A DNA stretch of 57,262 nucleotides from Rhodospirillaceae bacterium SYSU D60007 (lineage in GTDB: Bacteria; Pseudomonadota; Alphaproteobacteria; Reyranellales; Reyranellaceae), in contig QOCQ01000029.1 of assembly GCA_003574685.1 (NCBI GenBank), positions 1 through 57,262 on the forward strand. Reading direction: 5' to 3'. The notes beneath the pieces are model-generated. The model saw only the letters and a list, made by a program, of their open reading frames with translations, was not told the DNA's origin and made no database searches. The position numbers were made by a program, and so were the translations under genes. How positions within the stretch are numbered: the stretch's first letter is position 1; every line of letters starts with the position of its first letter. Of the stretch, positions 38,424 to 48,171 are shown one piece after another.

Positions 38424-39341
38424 ATGGCAGACATGCTCAAGGACAAGGTGGTGCTGGTGACCGGCGCCGGCGGCGGTATCGGCCGCGAGATGGCGATCCT
38501 GTGCGCCCGCGAAGGCGCGAAGGTCGTGGTGAACGATCTCGGGGGCGCGGTGGATGGTGAGGGACCGGGCAGCCAGACACCGGCCCAGGCCGTGTGCGAC
38601 GAGATCAAGGCCTTCGGCGGTGTCGCCATTCCCAACTACGGCAGCGTCGCCGATCCGGCCGCGGCCGAGGCCATGGTCAAGCAGGCGGTGGAGAATTTCG
38701 GCAAGATCGACGGTGTCATCAACAATGCCGGCATCCTGCGCGACCGCATCTTCCATCGCATGAGCCATCTCGACTGGAAGCAGGTGATCGACGTGCACCT
38801 CCATGGTGCCTTCAACACCTCACGCGCGGCGGCGAACTATTTCAAGGAGCAGAAATCGGGCGCCTTCGTGCATTTCACCTCCACCTCCGGTCTGGTGGGC
38901 AATTTCGGGCAGGCCAATTACTCCGCCGCCAAGATGGGCATCATCGGCCTGTCGCGCTCTATCGCGCTCGACATGAAGGCGTTCAACGTGCGGTCCAACT
39001 GCATCTCGCCCTTCGCCTGGACGCGCATGATCGGCACCATCCCCGCCGACACCCCGCAACAGGTGGCGCGGCTGGAGCGGTCCAAGCGCATGACGCCGGC
39101 CAAGATCGCGCCGATGGCCGTCTACCTGCTGTCCGACGCGGCCGAGGGCGTGTCGGCGCAGATCTTCGGTGTGCGCATGAACGAGATCATGCTGTTCAGC
39201 GCCAACCGCCCCGTGCGCTCGGTGCACATGTCCGAGGGCTGGTCGCCGCAGAGCATCGCCGAGACCGCGATCCCCGCCATGAAGCCGCATTTCATCGGCC
39301 TGGAGCGCTCGCCCGAATACTTCACCTGGGACCCGATCTGA
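38424..39341 (+). CDS. Short-chain dehydrogenase, multifunctional-enzyme-2-like
   Basis: 305 residues. VTGAGGGIGREMAILCAREG is followed by the insert VNDLGGAVDGEGPGSQTPAQ, characteristic of the 3-hydroxyacyl-CoA dehydrogenase domain of MFE-2/HSD17B4. Active site HFTSTSGLVGNFGQANYSAA carries Ser and Tyr, with Lys next. The C-terminal region (MNEIMLFSANRPVRSVH) is longer than in simple SDRs. ATG 38424 has GGGAGG 5 nt upstream. Likely a 3-hydroxyacyl-CoA dehydrogenase in lipid degradation. Confidence 0.9.
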   Translation: MADMLKDKVVLVTGAGGGIGREMAILCAREGAKVVVNDLGGAVDGEGPGSQTPAQAVCDEIKAFGGVAIPNYGSVADPAAAEAMVKQAVENFGKIDGVINNAGILRDRIFHRMSHLDWKQVIDVHLHGAFNTSRAAANYFKEQKSGAFVHFTSTSGLVGNFGQANYSAAKMGIIGLSRSIALDMKAFNVRSNCISPFAWTRMIGTIPADTPQQVARLERSKRMTPAKIAPMAVYLLSDAAEGVSAQIFGVRMNEIMLFSANRPVRSVHMSEGWSPQSIAETAIPAMKPHFIGLERSPEYFTWDPI

Positions 39342-39478
39342 CACCCTCTCCCCGCGCAGGGCCGCGCAGGCGGGTAAGGTGCCCGAAGGCGGATGAGGAG
39401 CTTTTCGGCCTCGCGTTCGTGGGCCTTCCGGGGAGCACCACCGCGGCGTGGCTTGCGGCTGGACGGCACGTTCAGCCC

Positions 39479-40000
39479 TTAGCGCCGCCGTGCCTGCAGC
39501 TTCGCCAGGGTCATGCTCTCGTCCCAGGTGAAGACGAAAGGCGCATCCCGGCGGTCGGCGAGACCGAAGATGTCGCCGGCGACACTCTCATGCGGATGGT
39601 TGACAGGGTCTCCCCCGAGATAAAAGAAAGCGTCGCCGCATAACCATTCATCGCCGCGCCGCGATGATCCCGGGTGCGTTGCGGCGCCGGGATATCGGAA
39701 ACAGAGCTGCGTGGAGCGCCCGGTCTTTTCCAGCTTCCATTCGCCGATGAACAGACGCGGCTCGCCAGCGTACCAGAGAAACGCGCGCCCATCGGCCGGC
39801 GTGTAGAACACGTACTTGCTGTAATACAGCCACGTCCGGTCAGCCAGGCGGTCACGCCATTCCTGCAGCGGCCGCTCGGGCGGCACGAACGGCGCTGTCG
39901 GCGTCGTCCAGCCATGGCCACGTGACGAGATCGGTGAGGAATACCAGCAACCGCCCAGCGCCAGCGCGGCAAGGGCCCATATGAATCGCAGCATGCTCAT
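39479..40000 (-). CDS. Putative lipoprotein of unknown function
   Basis: 173 residues. MSMLRFIWALAALALGGCWY ends in a lipobox (LGGC), predicting a lipid-anchored protein. The mature part is rich in aromatic residues (RTWLYYSKYVFYTPADGRAF, GEWKLEKTGRSTQLCFRYPG) and recalls DUF995-like exported proteins, without certainty. Starts at 40000 or 39994 are both possible; an upstream TTG is less likely. Divergent from the peptidase gene at 40202. Confidence 0.68.
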   Translation of the reverse strand: MSMLRFIWALAALALGGCWYSSPISSRGHGWTTPTAPFVPPERPLQEWRDRLADRTWLYYSKYVFYTPADGRAFLWYAGEPRLFIGEWKLEKTGRSTQLCFRYPGAATHPGSSRRGDEWLCGDAFFYLGGDPVNHPHESVAGDIFGLADRRDAPFVFTWDESMTLAKLQARRR

Positions 40001-40201
40001 GACATCCAACAACCGGCGGACCGTTCAGTCCAGCTAAACATCCGTAGTCGGCGTACCGGGCAGCCCTCGCCGAGTTCGCAACCGGGAGACCCCTCGAAGA
40101 GCGCCAGGTCGCGCTGCCGGGCAGGCATTGCTGACATTTGACGGGCAATCTGGCGGGTCGTACTGCTGTCGGCAGGATGAATCGCAGAGGATCGCTGACA
40201 C

Positions 40202-41353
40202 ATGTCGAGTGCCGCCCTGAAGAACGAGCCCAAGATTGATGCCGACGAGGTCCTCGACGGCATTCTCGAATGGGTGACCATTGAAAGCCCGACGCACGAT
40301 GCCGGCGCCGTCAATGTCGTGGTGGACAAGGTCGAGGGCCAGTTCCGCGGCCTGGGCCTGAAAGTCGAGCGCACGCCGGGACGGGACGGCTTCGGCGACA
40401 TCCTGGAATGCCGCACGCCCTGGGGCGGCGAGGGGCCGGGAATCCTGGTGCTGGCGCATCTGGATACGGTGCATCCCGTCGGCACCATCCAGCGCGAGCT
40501 CAGGATCCGCCGGGAAGGCGACAGCGTGTTCGGTCCCGGCATCTACGACATGAAGGCCGGCGGCTACATCGCCTACTACGCGCTGCGCCACCTGATCCGG
40601 CAGGGCAAGAAAACCAGGCTCCCGGTCACCTTCCTGTTCATTCCCGAGGAGGAGGTGGGCAGCCCCACCTCGCGCGAGCGCATCGAGCGCGTCGCCCGGG
40701 GCCACAAATACTGCCTCGTGATGGAACCGGGGCGGGACGGCGACCGGGTCGTCACGGCGCGCAAGGGCGTGGGGCGGTTCGTGCTCACGGTAAAGGGCAA
40801 GGCCGCCCACGCCGGCGCGAAGCACGAGGACGGCCGCAGCGCCGTGCTGGAGCTGGCACGCCAGATCGTGCGCATCGAGGCGATGACCGACTATGGCCGC
40901 GGCATCACGGTGAATGTCGGCCTGGTCGAGGGCGGCACCGGCGTCAACGTCGTGCCGGCGGAGGCCATGGCGGAGATCGATTTGCGCGTGCCGGACGCGG
41001 CGATCGCCGAGGAGATGACCGCCACGCTGCTTGGGCTGAGGCCGATCGGGGAGGACGTCGAGGTCGTGGTGGAAGGTGGCATGAACCGGCCGCCGTACCG
41101 GAAGGATGCCGGCATCGCTGCCCTGTTCGAAAAGGCGCAGGCGATCTATCGCGAGATCGGCAAGGAGCTGAAGGACGTGCCACTGACCGGCGGCGGCAGC
41201 GACGGCAACTTCACCGCCGCGCTGGGCATCCCGACGCTGGACGGCCTGGGGGCCGACGGCAAGGGCGCCCACGCCGCCTACGAGCAGATCTACTTCTCCT
41301 CCCTGATGCCGCGTACTTACCTCTGCGCCCGCCTGCTGGAGACGCTGGAATAG
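40202..41353 (+). CDS. M20 family metallopeptidase, carboxypeptidase G2-like
   Basis: 383 residues. Zinc ligands and catalytic residues are in place: LVLAHLDTVHPVG (His, catalytic Asp), GIYDMKAGGYIAY (bridging Asp), FIPEEEVGSPTS (catalytic Glu and ligand), CLVMEPGRDG, and DGKGAHAAYEQIYFS (last His). A dimerisation domain (FVLTVKGKAAHAGAKHEDGR) sits in the middle. The family includes glutamate carboxypeptidases and ArgE/DapE-like enzymes. No signal peptide, so cytoplasmic. The substrate is likely an N-acyl amino acid or C-terminal glutamate compound. Confidence 0.91.
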   Translation: MSSAALKNEPKIDADEVLDGILEWVTIESPTHDAGAVNVVVDKVEGQFRGLGLKVERTPGRDGFGDILECRTPWGGEGPGILVLAHLDTVHPVGTIQRELRIRREGDSVFGPGIYDMKAGGYIAYYALRHLIRQGKKTRLPVTFLFIPEEEVGSPTSRERIERVARGHKYCLVMEPGRDGDRVVTARKGVGRFVLTVKGKAAHAGAKHEDGRSAVLELARQIVRIEAMTDYGRGITVNVGLVEGGTGVNVVPAEAMAEIDLRVPDAAIAEEMTATLLGLRPIGEDVEVVVEGGMNRPPYRKDAGIAALFEKAQAIYREIGKELKDVPLTGGGSDGNFTAALGIPTLDGLGADGKGAHAAYEQIYFSSLMPRTYLCARLLETLE

Positions 41354-41397
41354 CATCCCTTGATTTTTCGTAACTCTTGACGTATATGGAAACAAGG

Positions 41398-41427
41398 CCC
41401 TTCTCCCCGCGCAGGCGGGGAGAAGGG
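41398..41427. terminator. Perfect 13-bp-stem hairpin
   Basis: CCCTTCTCCCCGC, a 4-base loop, then GCGGGGAGAAGGG. It lies 45 nt after the peptidase stop and may act as a terminator or mRNA stabiliser, although no T-run follows. Its sequence is a common intergenic repeat type. Confidence 0.5.
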
Positions 41428-41490
41428 AACAAGCAAGAATCGTACAGCGGAGAAAGCCGGGTAATCAGGTCCGCATATGGCTCGATTTGC

Positions 41491-41617
41491 CGTCGTCCTG
41501 AGCGCAGCGAAGGACCTTGCGGTGGTTCGGTCAAGACCGGCAGCATCGGTGTTTCACCACCACCGTCGTCCCACGCATCGCAAGATCGCAAGGTCCTTCG
41601 CTGCGCTCAGGACGACG
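41491..41617. repeat. Inverted repeat, family D
   Basis: Arms of about 29 bases, CGTCGTCCTGAGCGCAGCGA to 41520 and its complement at 41588-41617, flank a spacer of about 67 bases. Palindromes of this CTGAGCGCAGCGAAGGA type are scattered in many bacterial genomes. Confidence 0.75.
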
Positions 41618-41628
41618 ACAATTGCTAT

Positions 41629-41767
41629 CTGTCCTACCTGTCTCCGCCTGTCCTACCTGTCTCCACCTGTCCGCTACCTGTCTCCACCTGTCCGCCTGTC
41701 CTACCTGTCTCCACCTGTCCACACCTGTCCACGTGTTTACACCTGTCTACCTGTCTCCGACTGTCTC
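41629..41767. repeat. Pyrimidine-rich imperfect tandem repeat
   Basis: The unit CTGTCCTACCTGTCTCCAC recurs with small changes: 41629-41647 (one mismatch), 41648-41666, a 21-bp variant at 41667-41687 and 41696-41714. Degenerate CTGTCCACAC-type units continue into the stop codon of the hydrolase gene at 41766. Nearly all purines are on the minus strand. Confidence 0.85.
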
Positions 41768-42695
41768 ACCGGGCCGGCTTTCGTTCCGGATCGGGCGAGG
41801 CCAGCAGGTCCTGCAAGGCGGCAGCGAAGGGGGCGGGGGCTTCCTGGGGCACGTTGTGGCCGATGCGGGGCAGCACGCGGCGCTGGTAGGGGCCGGTGAA
41901 ATGCCGGGCGTGTCGCTCGGACAGCTCGGCCGGGGCGACCCCGTCATGGCCGCCATCCAGCACGATGGTGGGCACGCCGATCGCGGGCCGCTGCGCCAGC
42001 CGCGCTTCGACGTCGTCCAGGGCCGGATCGCCGGGCGCGTAGCCATAGCGATGGCGGTACGACTGGATCACGACGTCAACGAAGTCGGGATTGTCGAAGG
42101 AGGGGGCACTCTTCTCGAACGTGGCGTCGTCGAACTGCCATTCCGGCGACCACAACCGCCACAGCAGCCGGCACAGCGCACGGCGGTTCTGCGTCAGGCC
42201 GGCGCGGCCGCGTTCGGTATGAAAGTAGTACTGATACCAGAACCGGTGCTCCTGTTCAGGGGGCGCCGGGCTGGCGGAGGCAGCGATGTCCTGGATGTTG
42301 TAGCCGCCGCAGCTCACCAGGGCGCGCACCCGCGCCGGCCACAGGGCAGCCACAATGCAGGCGGCCCGGCCGCCCCAGTCGTAGCCGGCCAGCACCGCAC
42401 GTTCGATGCCCAAGGCATCCATGAACGCGAGCAGGTCATGCCCCAGGGCGGCCTGCTGGCCCGCGCGCGGCGTGGCCGGCGACAGGAACCGCGTCGGCCC
42501 ATAACCGCGCAGCCAGGGCACCAGCACGCGCCGGCCGGCGGCGGCCAGCGGCGGCGCCACCGCGTCATAGGCGCGGGGATCGTAGGGAAAGCCATGCAGC
42601 AGGATCACCGGCACACCGTCCGGCGGGCCGTGCTCCTCGTAGGCGACGTCAAGGACGTCCGTGCGAACGGTGCGGTGGGCCATGGCCGGGATCAT
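41766..42695 (-). CDS. Alpha/beta hydrolase, epoxide hydrolase/dehalogenase-like
   Basis: 309 residues. VILLHGFPYDPRAYDAVAPP provides the oxyanion hole HGFP. The nucleophile elbow is AGYDWGGRAACIVAALWPAR, with Asp instead of Ser as in epoxide hydrolases and haloalkane dehalogenases. The acid is in LDGGHDGVAP and the base in IGHNVPQEAP. ATG 42695 or 42683 could be the start. Its 3' end abuts the tandem repeat. Substrate unknown. Confidence 0.87.
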   Translation of the reverse strand: MIPAMAHRTVRTDVLDVAYEEHGPPDGVPVILLHGFPYDPRAYDAVAPPLAAAGRRVLVPWLRGYGPTRFLSPATPRAGQQAALGHDLLAFMDALGIERAVLAGYDWGGRAACIVAALWPARVRALVSCGGYNIQDIAASASPAPPEQEHRFWYQYYFHTERGRAGLTQNRRALCRLLWRLWSPEWQFDDATFEKSAPSFDNPDFVDVVIQSYRHRYGYAPGDPALDDVEARLAQRPAIGVPTIVLDGGHDGVAPAELSERHARHFTGPYQRRVLPRIGHNVPQEAPAPFAAALQDLLASPDPERKPAR

Positions 42696-42748
42696 AGCGG
42701 TGCGCCACGCGCGTTGACAGGCTGCGTGGAGGCGCGCAGCCTTGCGCC

Positions 42749-43720
42749 ATGCTTGCGAAGCCCAGCGACTATCTGAGCCCGGCCGAGGTGCGGGCCCTGC
42801 GCCGCAAGTCCGACGTGGTGGGCGGATTGCTGGTGCTGCACGCCTGGGCGTTGGTCCTGGGCGCCATGGCGCTCTTCGTGCTGTGGCCCAATCCGCTCTC
42901 CTTCGTGCTCGCCGTCATGGTGATCGGTACCCGCCAGCTTGGCCTCGCCATCCTCATGCACGATGCCGCGCACGGCCTGCTGTTCGACAACCGGTCGCTG
43001 AACGACTGGTCCGGACGCTGGCTCTGCGGCGCGCCGGTCGGCGCCAGCATGGCGCTGTATCGGCCCTACCACCTGAAGCACCATCGCCACACCCAGCAGG
43101 CGGAGGATCCGGATCTGGTCCTCTCCGCACCGTTTCCGATCAGCCGCGCCAGCCTGCGGCGCAAAATCGTGCGCGACCTGATCGGCGAGACCGCCTTCCA
43201 GCGGCGCGGCGAGCAGATCCGCCGTGCGCTGGGTCCTGCGACGCAGCCGATGACGCACAGGCTGATGAACCTGCTGCGCCACGAGCGCGACTTCTTCATC
43301 ACCAATGCGGTACTTGCAGCGGGCCTCGCCATCGCCGGCTGGTGGTGGCTCTATCCCGTGCTGTGGCTGCTGCCGCTCGCGACCTGGTATCAGCTCGTGA
43401 GCCGCATCCGCAATATCGCCGAGCACGCCGTCGTGCCGGACAACGACGATCCCCTGTGCAATACCCGCACCACGCGCGCGAACCTGCTGGAGCGCCTGTT
43501 CATCGCGCCCTACTGGGTGAACTACCACCTGGAGCACCACCTGTTCCTGTTCGTGCCCTGTTGGCGCCTGCCCGCCGCGCACCGGCTGCTGCTGGCCAAG
43601 GGGCTGAAGCCGAGAATGGAGGTACGGCGCGGGTATCTGGAGGTGTTGAAACGGGCCACCTCGAAGCTGACCGACGGGCCACGCGATCCATCACGCATGC
43701 GTGGTGCGCAGCACATCTGA
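42749..43720 (+). CDS. Membrane fatty-acid desaturase
   Basis: 323 residues. Three histidine boxes bind the di-iron centre: HDAAHG near residue 72, HLKHHRHTQ near 108 and NYHLEHHLF near 257. Four or so membrane helices surround them (GLLVLHAWALVLGAMALFVL; AIAGWWWLYPVLWLLPLATW). This is the acyl-lipid/beta-carotene-type desaturase superfamily, placing double bonds or hydroxyls in membrane lipids. It is divergent from the hydrolase at 41766; 52 bp separate it from the peptide-binding protein gene. Confidence 0.9.
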   Translation: MLAKPSDYLSPAEVRALRRKSDVVGGLLVLHAWALVLGAMALFVLWPNPLSFVLAVMVIGTRQLGLAILMHDAAHGLLFDNRSLNDWSGRWLCGAPVGASMALYRPYHLKHHRHTQQAEDPDLVLSAPFPISRASLRRKIVRDLIGETAFQRRGEQIRRALGPATQPMTHRLMNLLRHERDFFITNAVLAAGLAIAGWWWLYPVLWLLPLATWYQLVSRIRNIAEHAVVPDNDDPLCNTRTTRANLLERLFIAPYWVNYHLEHHLFLFVPCWRLPAAHRLLLAKGLKPRMEVRRGYLEVLKRATSKLTDGPRDPSRMRGAQHI

Positions 43721-43772
43721 ATCATGAACGACGGTCAGACGACATGACCGCGGATACGCCAGGGAGGATGAC

Positions 43773-45290
43773 ATGACGTCGAACGTTTGGGGTCGGCTGG
43801 GTCGCGTGGGTTGCGTGGCGGTGATCGGCACGGCGCTGGCAGCCGGTGCGGCCGGGGCGGCGGACAAGATCCTGACTGTGGGCATCGAGCAGGAGCCGAC
43901 CGGCTTCGACGCGGTCAAGGGCCGGGTGCTGGGCGAGGCACCGGCCTCGGTCATGCTGACCATGGTCGACCGGCTGATGGCCTACGATGCCGACGGCAAG
44001 CTTGTCGGGGAGCTGGCGGAGTCGATGTCTGAGTCCGACGACGGCCTGCACTACGACTTCAAGCTGCGCAAGGGCATCAAGTTCCACGACGGCACAGACT
44101 TCACCGCCGATGACGTGGTGAAGCACTACAACCGCATCCTCGACCCGGCCAACAAATATGTCGGCCTGTTGTTCCTCAACGTGATCAAGGATGCCGAGAA
44201 GCTTGACGACTACACCGTGCGGATCAACCTGAAGCATCGCTGGCAGCCGATGCGCGATGGTCTGTCGGCGTTCAGCCTGTGCTGCTTTATCCCGTCAGCG
44301 AAGGCGGTCGCCGCCGACACGATGAACCGCCACCCCGTCGGCACCGGCCCGTACAAGTTCAAGGAGTGGCGGGGCGGCGACAAGATCGTCGTCGAGCGCA
44401 ACCCCAACTACTGGAACAAGGACGCGAAGGTCTACTTCGACGAGATCGTGTTCAGGCTGCTGCCCGACCAGCAGACCCGCTTCGCTGCGCTGCAATCGGG
44501 CGAGATCGACATCACCTGGACCGACCGCGGCCATTCCATCGTGCAGGCCAAAAGCGATCCGAACCTTACGCTCTACAGCCGCGACGGCGAGGGCGGCGGC
44601 ATCCTCTTCCTCAACAACTCCAAGCCGCCGCTGGATGACGTGCGCGTGCGCCGCGCGCTCAGCATGGCGTGGGACCAGAAATACTACGTCCAGTCGCAGC
44701 TCCAGGGCACGCAGCCCGTCACCCATACCGGCTTCGATGACGATGGCAAGTGCGACTCCGGCTACCTGGGGGACGGCAAGTTCGCCGCGGCGAAGAAGCT
44801 GATCGCAGAGGTCGGCAAGCCGGTCGAGGTCGAGCTGATGCACACGGCGACGCAGCGCGGCCGCGAGTTCGGCCTGCTGTGGCAGCAGCTCGCCAAGCGC
44901 GCCGGCATCACGATGAAGCTGAAGCCCATGGACCAGCTCGCCTTCGTCGGCACGGTGTTCAAGAACGACTACCAGATGGCCGGCTGGCGCATCGCCGACG
45001 CCGGCGATATCGGGCCGCAGCTCTTCGCGCTGCTCTACTCGAAGAGCCCGTACAACCTGGCGCACTACGCCGACGCGGAGATGGACAAGCTGCTCCTCGC
45101 CATGCGCACCGCGGAAACGCCGGAGAAGCGCAAGACGGCCATGTGCGCGGTGGTGCGCAAGATGAACCAGGATGCGCCGATCCTGTGGACGCAGGGCCGT
45201 ACCCACAACGCCATCGCCAAGAAGGGCCTCAAGGGCCTGCGGCCGCTGTACCAGGGCATCGTGGACGTGCGCTTCGCTTACTTCGAGTAG
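43773..45290 (+). CDS. Peptide/nickel-type ABC transporter substrate-binding protein
   Basis: 505 residues with a signal peptide ending in GAAGAA (residues 1-30). Family 5 solute-binding motifs: GLHYDFKLRKGIKFHDGTDF, VGTGPYKFKEWRGGDKIVVE and NYWNKDAKVYFDEIVFRLLP. It binds oligopeptides or similar ligands in the periplasm for the permeases encoded next. AGGGAGGATGAC precedes ATG 43773. First gene of a five-gene operon running to 49130. Confidence 0.93.
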   Translation: MTSNVWGRLGRVGCVAVIGTALAAGAAGAADKILTVGIEQEPTGFDAVKGRVLGEAPASVMLTMVDRLMAYDADGKLVGELAESMSESDDGLHYDFKLRKGIKFHDGTDFTADDVVKHYNRILDPANKYVGLLFLNVIKDAEKLDDYTVRINLKHRWQPMRDGLSAFSLCCFIPSAKAVAADTMNRHPVGTGPYKFKEWRGGDKIVVERNPNYWNKDAKVYFDEIVFRLLPDQQTRFAALQSGEIDITWTDRGHSIVQAKSDPNLTLYSRDGEGGGILFLNNSKPPLDDVRVRRALSMAWDQKYYVQSQLQGTQPVTHTGFDDDGKCDSGYLGDGKFAAAKKLIAEVGKPVEVELMHTATQRGREFGLLWQQLAKRAGITMKLKPMDQLAFVGTVFKNDYQMAGWRIADAGDIGPQLFALLYSKSPYNLAHYADAEMDKLLLAMRTAETPEKRKTAMCAVVRKMNQDAPILWTQGRTHNAIAKKGLKGLRPLYQGIVDVRFAYFE

Positions 45291-45318
45291 CTGCGCCGGC
45301 CGGGAACCGGACCCGCGC

Positions 45319-46272
45319 ATGCGGTATCTGGGTCGCAAGCTGCTCAGGCTGGTCCTTGTCGTCGCGGCGGTGACGACGCTGACCTTCCTGCTCGTCGCCC
45401 TGTTGCCGGGTGACATCGCCTATCTGGTCGTCGGTCCGACGGCGACCCCGGCTGAAGTCGAGGCGGTCCGCGAGCAGCTCGGCCTGGATCGCCCGATGCT
45501 GGTGCGGTACGCCGAGTGGCTGGCGGCACTGGCGCAGGGCGATCTGGGCATTTCACTACGGACATCGGAACCGGTCGGCGAGGCGATCCTCAGCCGCTTG
45601 CCGGTGACCATCGAGCTGATGGTGCTGGCGCAGGTGATCGCCGTGGCGCTGGCGGTGCCGCTGGGCGTGCTGTGTGCCTACCGCCAGAACCGCTGGATCG
45701 ACCGTACGGTCACGCTGGTCGGCTTCGCCATGATCTCGGTGCCGCCCTTCGTCATGGCGCTGGTGCTGATCTTCACCGTCTCGCTGCGTCTGGACTGGCT
45801 GCCGGCCACGGGCTACGTGCCGCTGTCGGAAGGGCTGTGGGACAATCTGCGCACCTTCCTCCTGCCGGCGCTGTCGATCGCGCTGATCGAGTGGGTGACG
45901 CTGATGCGGCTGCTGCGCAACGACATGATCGTGACGCTGCAGGAGGATTTCATCGCCATGGCCCGCGCCAAGGGCCTGCCGGCCTGGCACATCCTGCTGC
46001 GGCATGCGCTGCGGCCCTCGTCGTTCAGCCTGATCACCATCCTTGGCCTGCAGATCGGTGCGCTGATCGGCGGCACGCTGATCATCGAATCGATCTTTGC
46101 GCTGCCCGGCATCGGCCGCCTGCTGCTGACCGGCATCTTCAGCCGCGACTACGTCGTCGTGCAGGGATGCATCCTGTTCATTGCCGTCGCCTACGTGCTG
46201 ATCAACTTCCTGGTTGATCTGACCTACAGCTTCCTCGATCCGCGCATCCGGGTGGGCGGCGGCCATGGTTGA
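45319..46272 (+). CDS. Dipeptide-type ABC transporter permease (DppB-like)
   Basis: 317 residues. The N-terminal helix (RLVLVVAAVTTLTFLLVALL) is followed by the DppB periplasmic loop (AEVEAVREQLGLDRPMLVRY) and five further helices. The EAA loop is EDFIAMARAKGLPAWHILLR, contacting the ATPases. The start at 45319 leaves 28 bp from the binding-protein stop; the frame is open further upstream but overlaps that gene. It overlaps the next permease by 8 bp. Confidence 0.93.
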   Translation: MRYLGRKLLRLVLVVAAVTTLTFLLVALLPGDIAYLVVGPTATPAEVEAVREQLGLDRPMLVRYAEWLAALAQGDLGISLRTSEPVGEAILSRLPVTIELMVLAQVIAVALAVPLGVLCAYRQNRWIDRTVTLVGFAMISVPPFVMALVLIFTVSLRLDWLPATGYVPLSEGLWDNLRTFLLPALSIALIEWVTLMRLLRNDMIVTLQEDFIAMARAKGLPAWHILLRHALRPSSFSLITILGLQIGALIGGTLIIESIFALPGIGRLLLTGIFSRDYVVVQGCILFIAVAYVLINFLVDLTYSFLDPRIRVGGGHG

Positions 46273-47190
46273 AACCACGATCGACGGCACGCTTGCTGTC
46301 GGCGAGGCCGAGGGGCTGGCCGTCCGCCGCCGGCGCCGCCGTCTTGGTCTCGGATTCTGGCTGCCGGTTACCTGGATCGTGCTCCTGATGTTCGGCGCGC
46401 TCACGGCTGATTTCTGGCCGATGCCCGCGCCCGAAACCATCGACTTCCTCAACAGGGCGGCGGCGCCCGGCACCGTCGGCGAAATCGAGCTTGCCGGCGA
46501 ATCCGAGCTCAGCGAATTCCGCTACCTGCTGGGCACCGACAATATCGGCCGCGATATCCTGTCCCGGCTGATCCACGGCGCGCGCGTGTCGCTGCTGATC
46601 GGCCTGCTGTCGCCGCTGATCGGCCTGCTGGTCGGCGGCGCGCTGGGCGTGCTCGCGGGCTACTATCGCGGCCGGATCGAGGGCGTCGTCGTTGCGGTGA
46701 TGGACATCATCCTGGCCTTTCCGGCGCTGGCGCTGCTGCTGGCGATTACCTTCTATCTGGGGCCGTCGCTGCTGAACCTGATCCTCGCGCTTGGCTTCCT
46801 GTCGATTCCCGCCTCGGCTCGTGTCGCGCGCGCCAATACGCTGAGCCTGGCGCGCCGCGAGTTCGTGCTCGCGGCCAAGGCGATGGGCGCCTCCGATCTC
46901 TACATTCTGGTGCGCGAGATCGTGCCCAATGTCCTGATGCCGCTTCTGGTCTTTTCCATGCTGCTGGTGGCGGTGCTGATCGTCGCCGAGGGCACGCTGA
47001 GCTTCCTCGGCCTGTCGGTGCCGCCGCCGACGCCGAGCTGGGGCACGATGATCGAGGAAGGCCGCGAGCTGCTCGACGAGGCGCCGCACATCACCATGAT
47101 CCCGGCCGCCGCGATGTGCCTGACGGTGCTGTCCTTCAACCTGATCGGCGATCGCCTGCGCGGCCTGATCGATCCCCGCGAGAGCCGGCT

Positions 47191-47194
<4 letters not shown>
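46265..47194 (+). CDS. Dipeptide-type ABC transporter permease (DppC-like)
   Basis: 309 residues. FRYLLGTDNIGRDILSRLIH is the DppC hallmark GTDxxGRD. EAA-like loop REFVLAAKAMGASDLYILVR; TLSFLGLSVPPPTPSWGTMI near the end. Pairs with the DppB-like protein to form the channel. It starts within the previous gene and ends with a GTGA overlap into the first ATPase gene. Confidence 0.93.

Positions 47195-48167
<973 letters not shown>

Positions 48168-48171
<4 letters not shown>

Larger units (their letters stand above)
41354..41765. other. Repeat-filled convergent gap
   Basis: 412 bases between convergent genes containing no gene but three repeat structures: a perfect hairpin (41398-41427), an inverted repeat (41491-41617) and a tandem array (41629-41767). 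Confidence 0.7.

Noticed and set aside
41629-41767. CRISPR array
   Set aside because: Units are adjacent and overlapping without unique spacers, and no cas genes are present.
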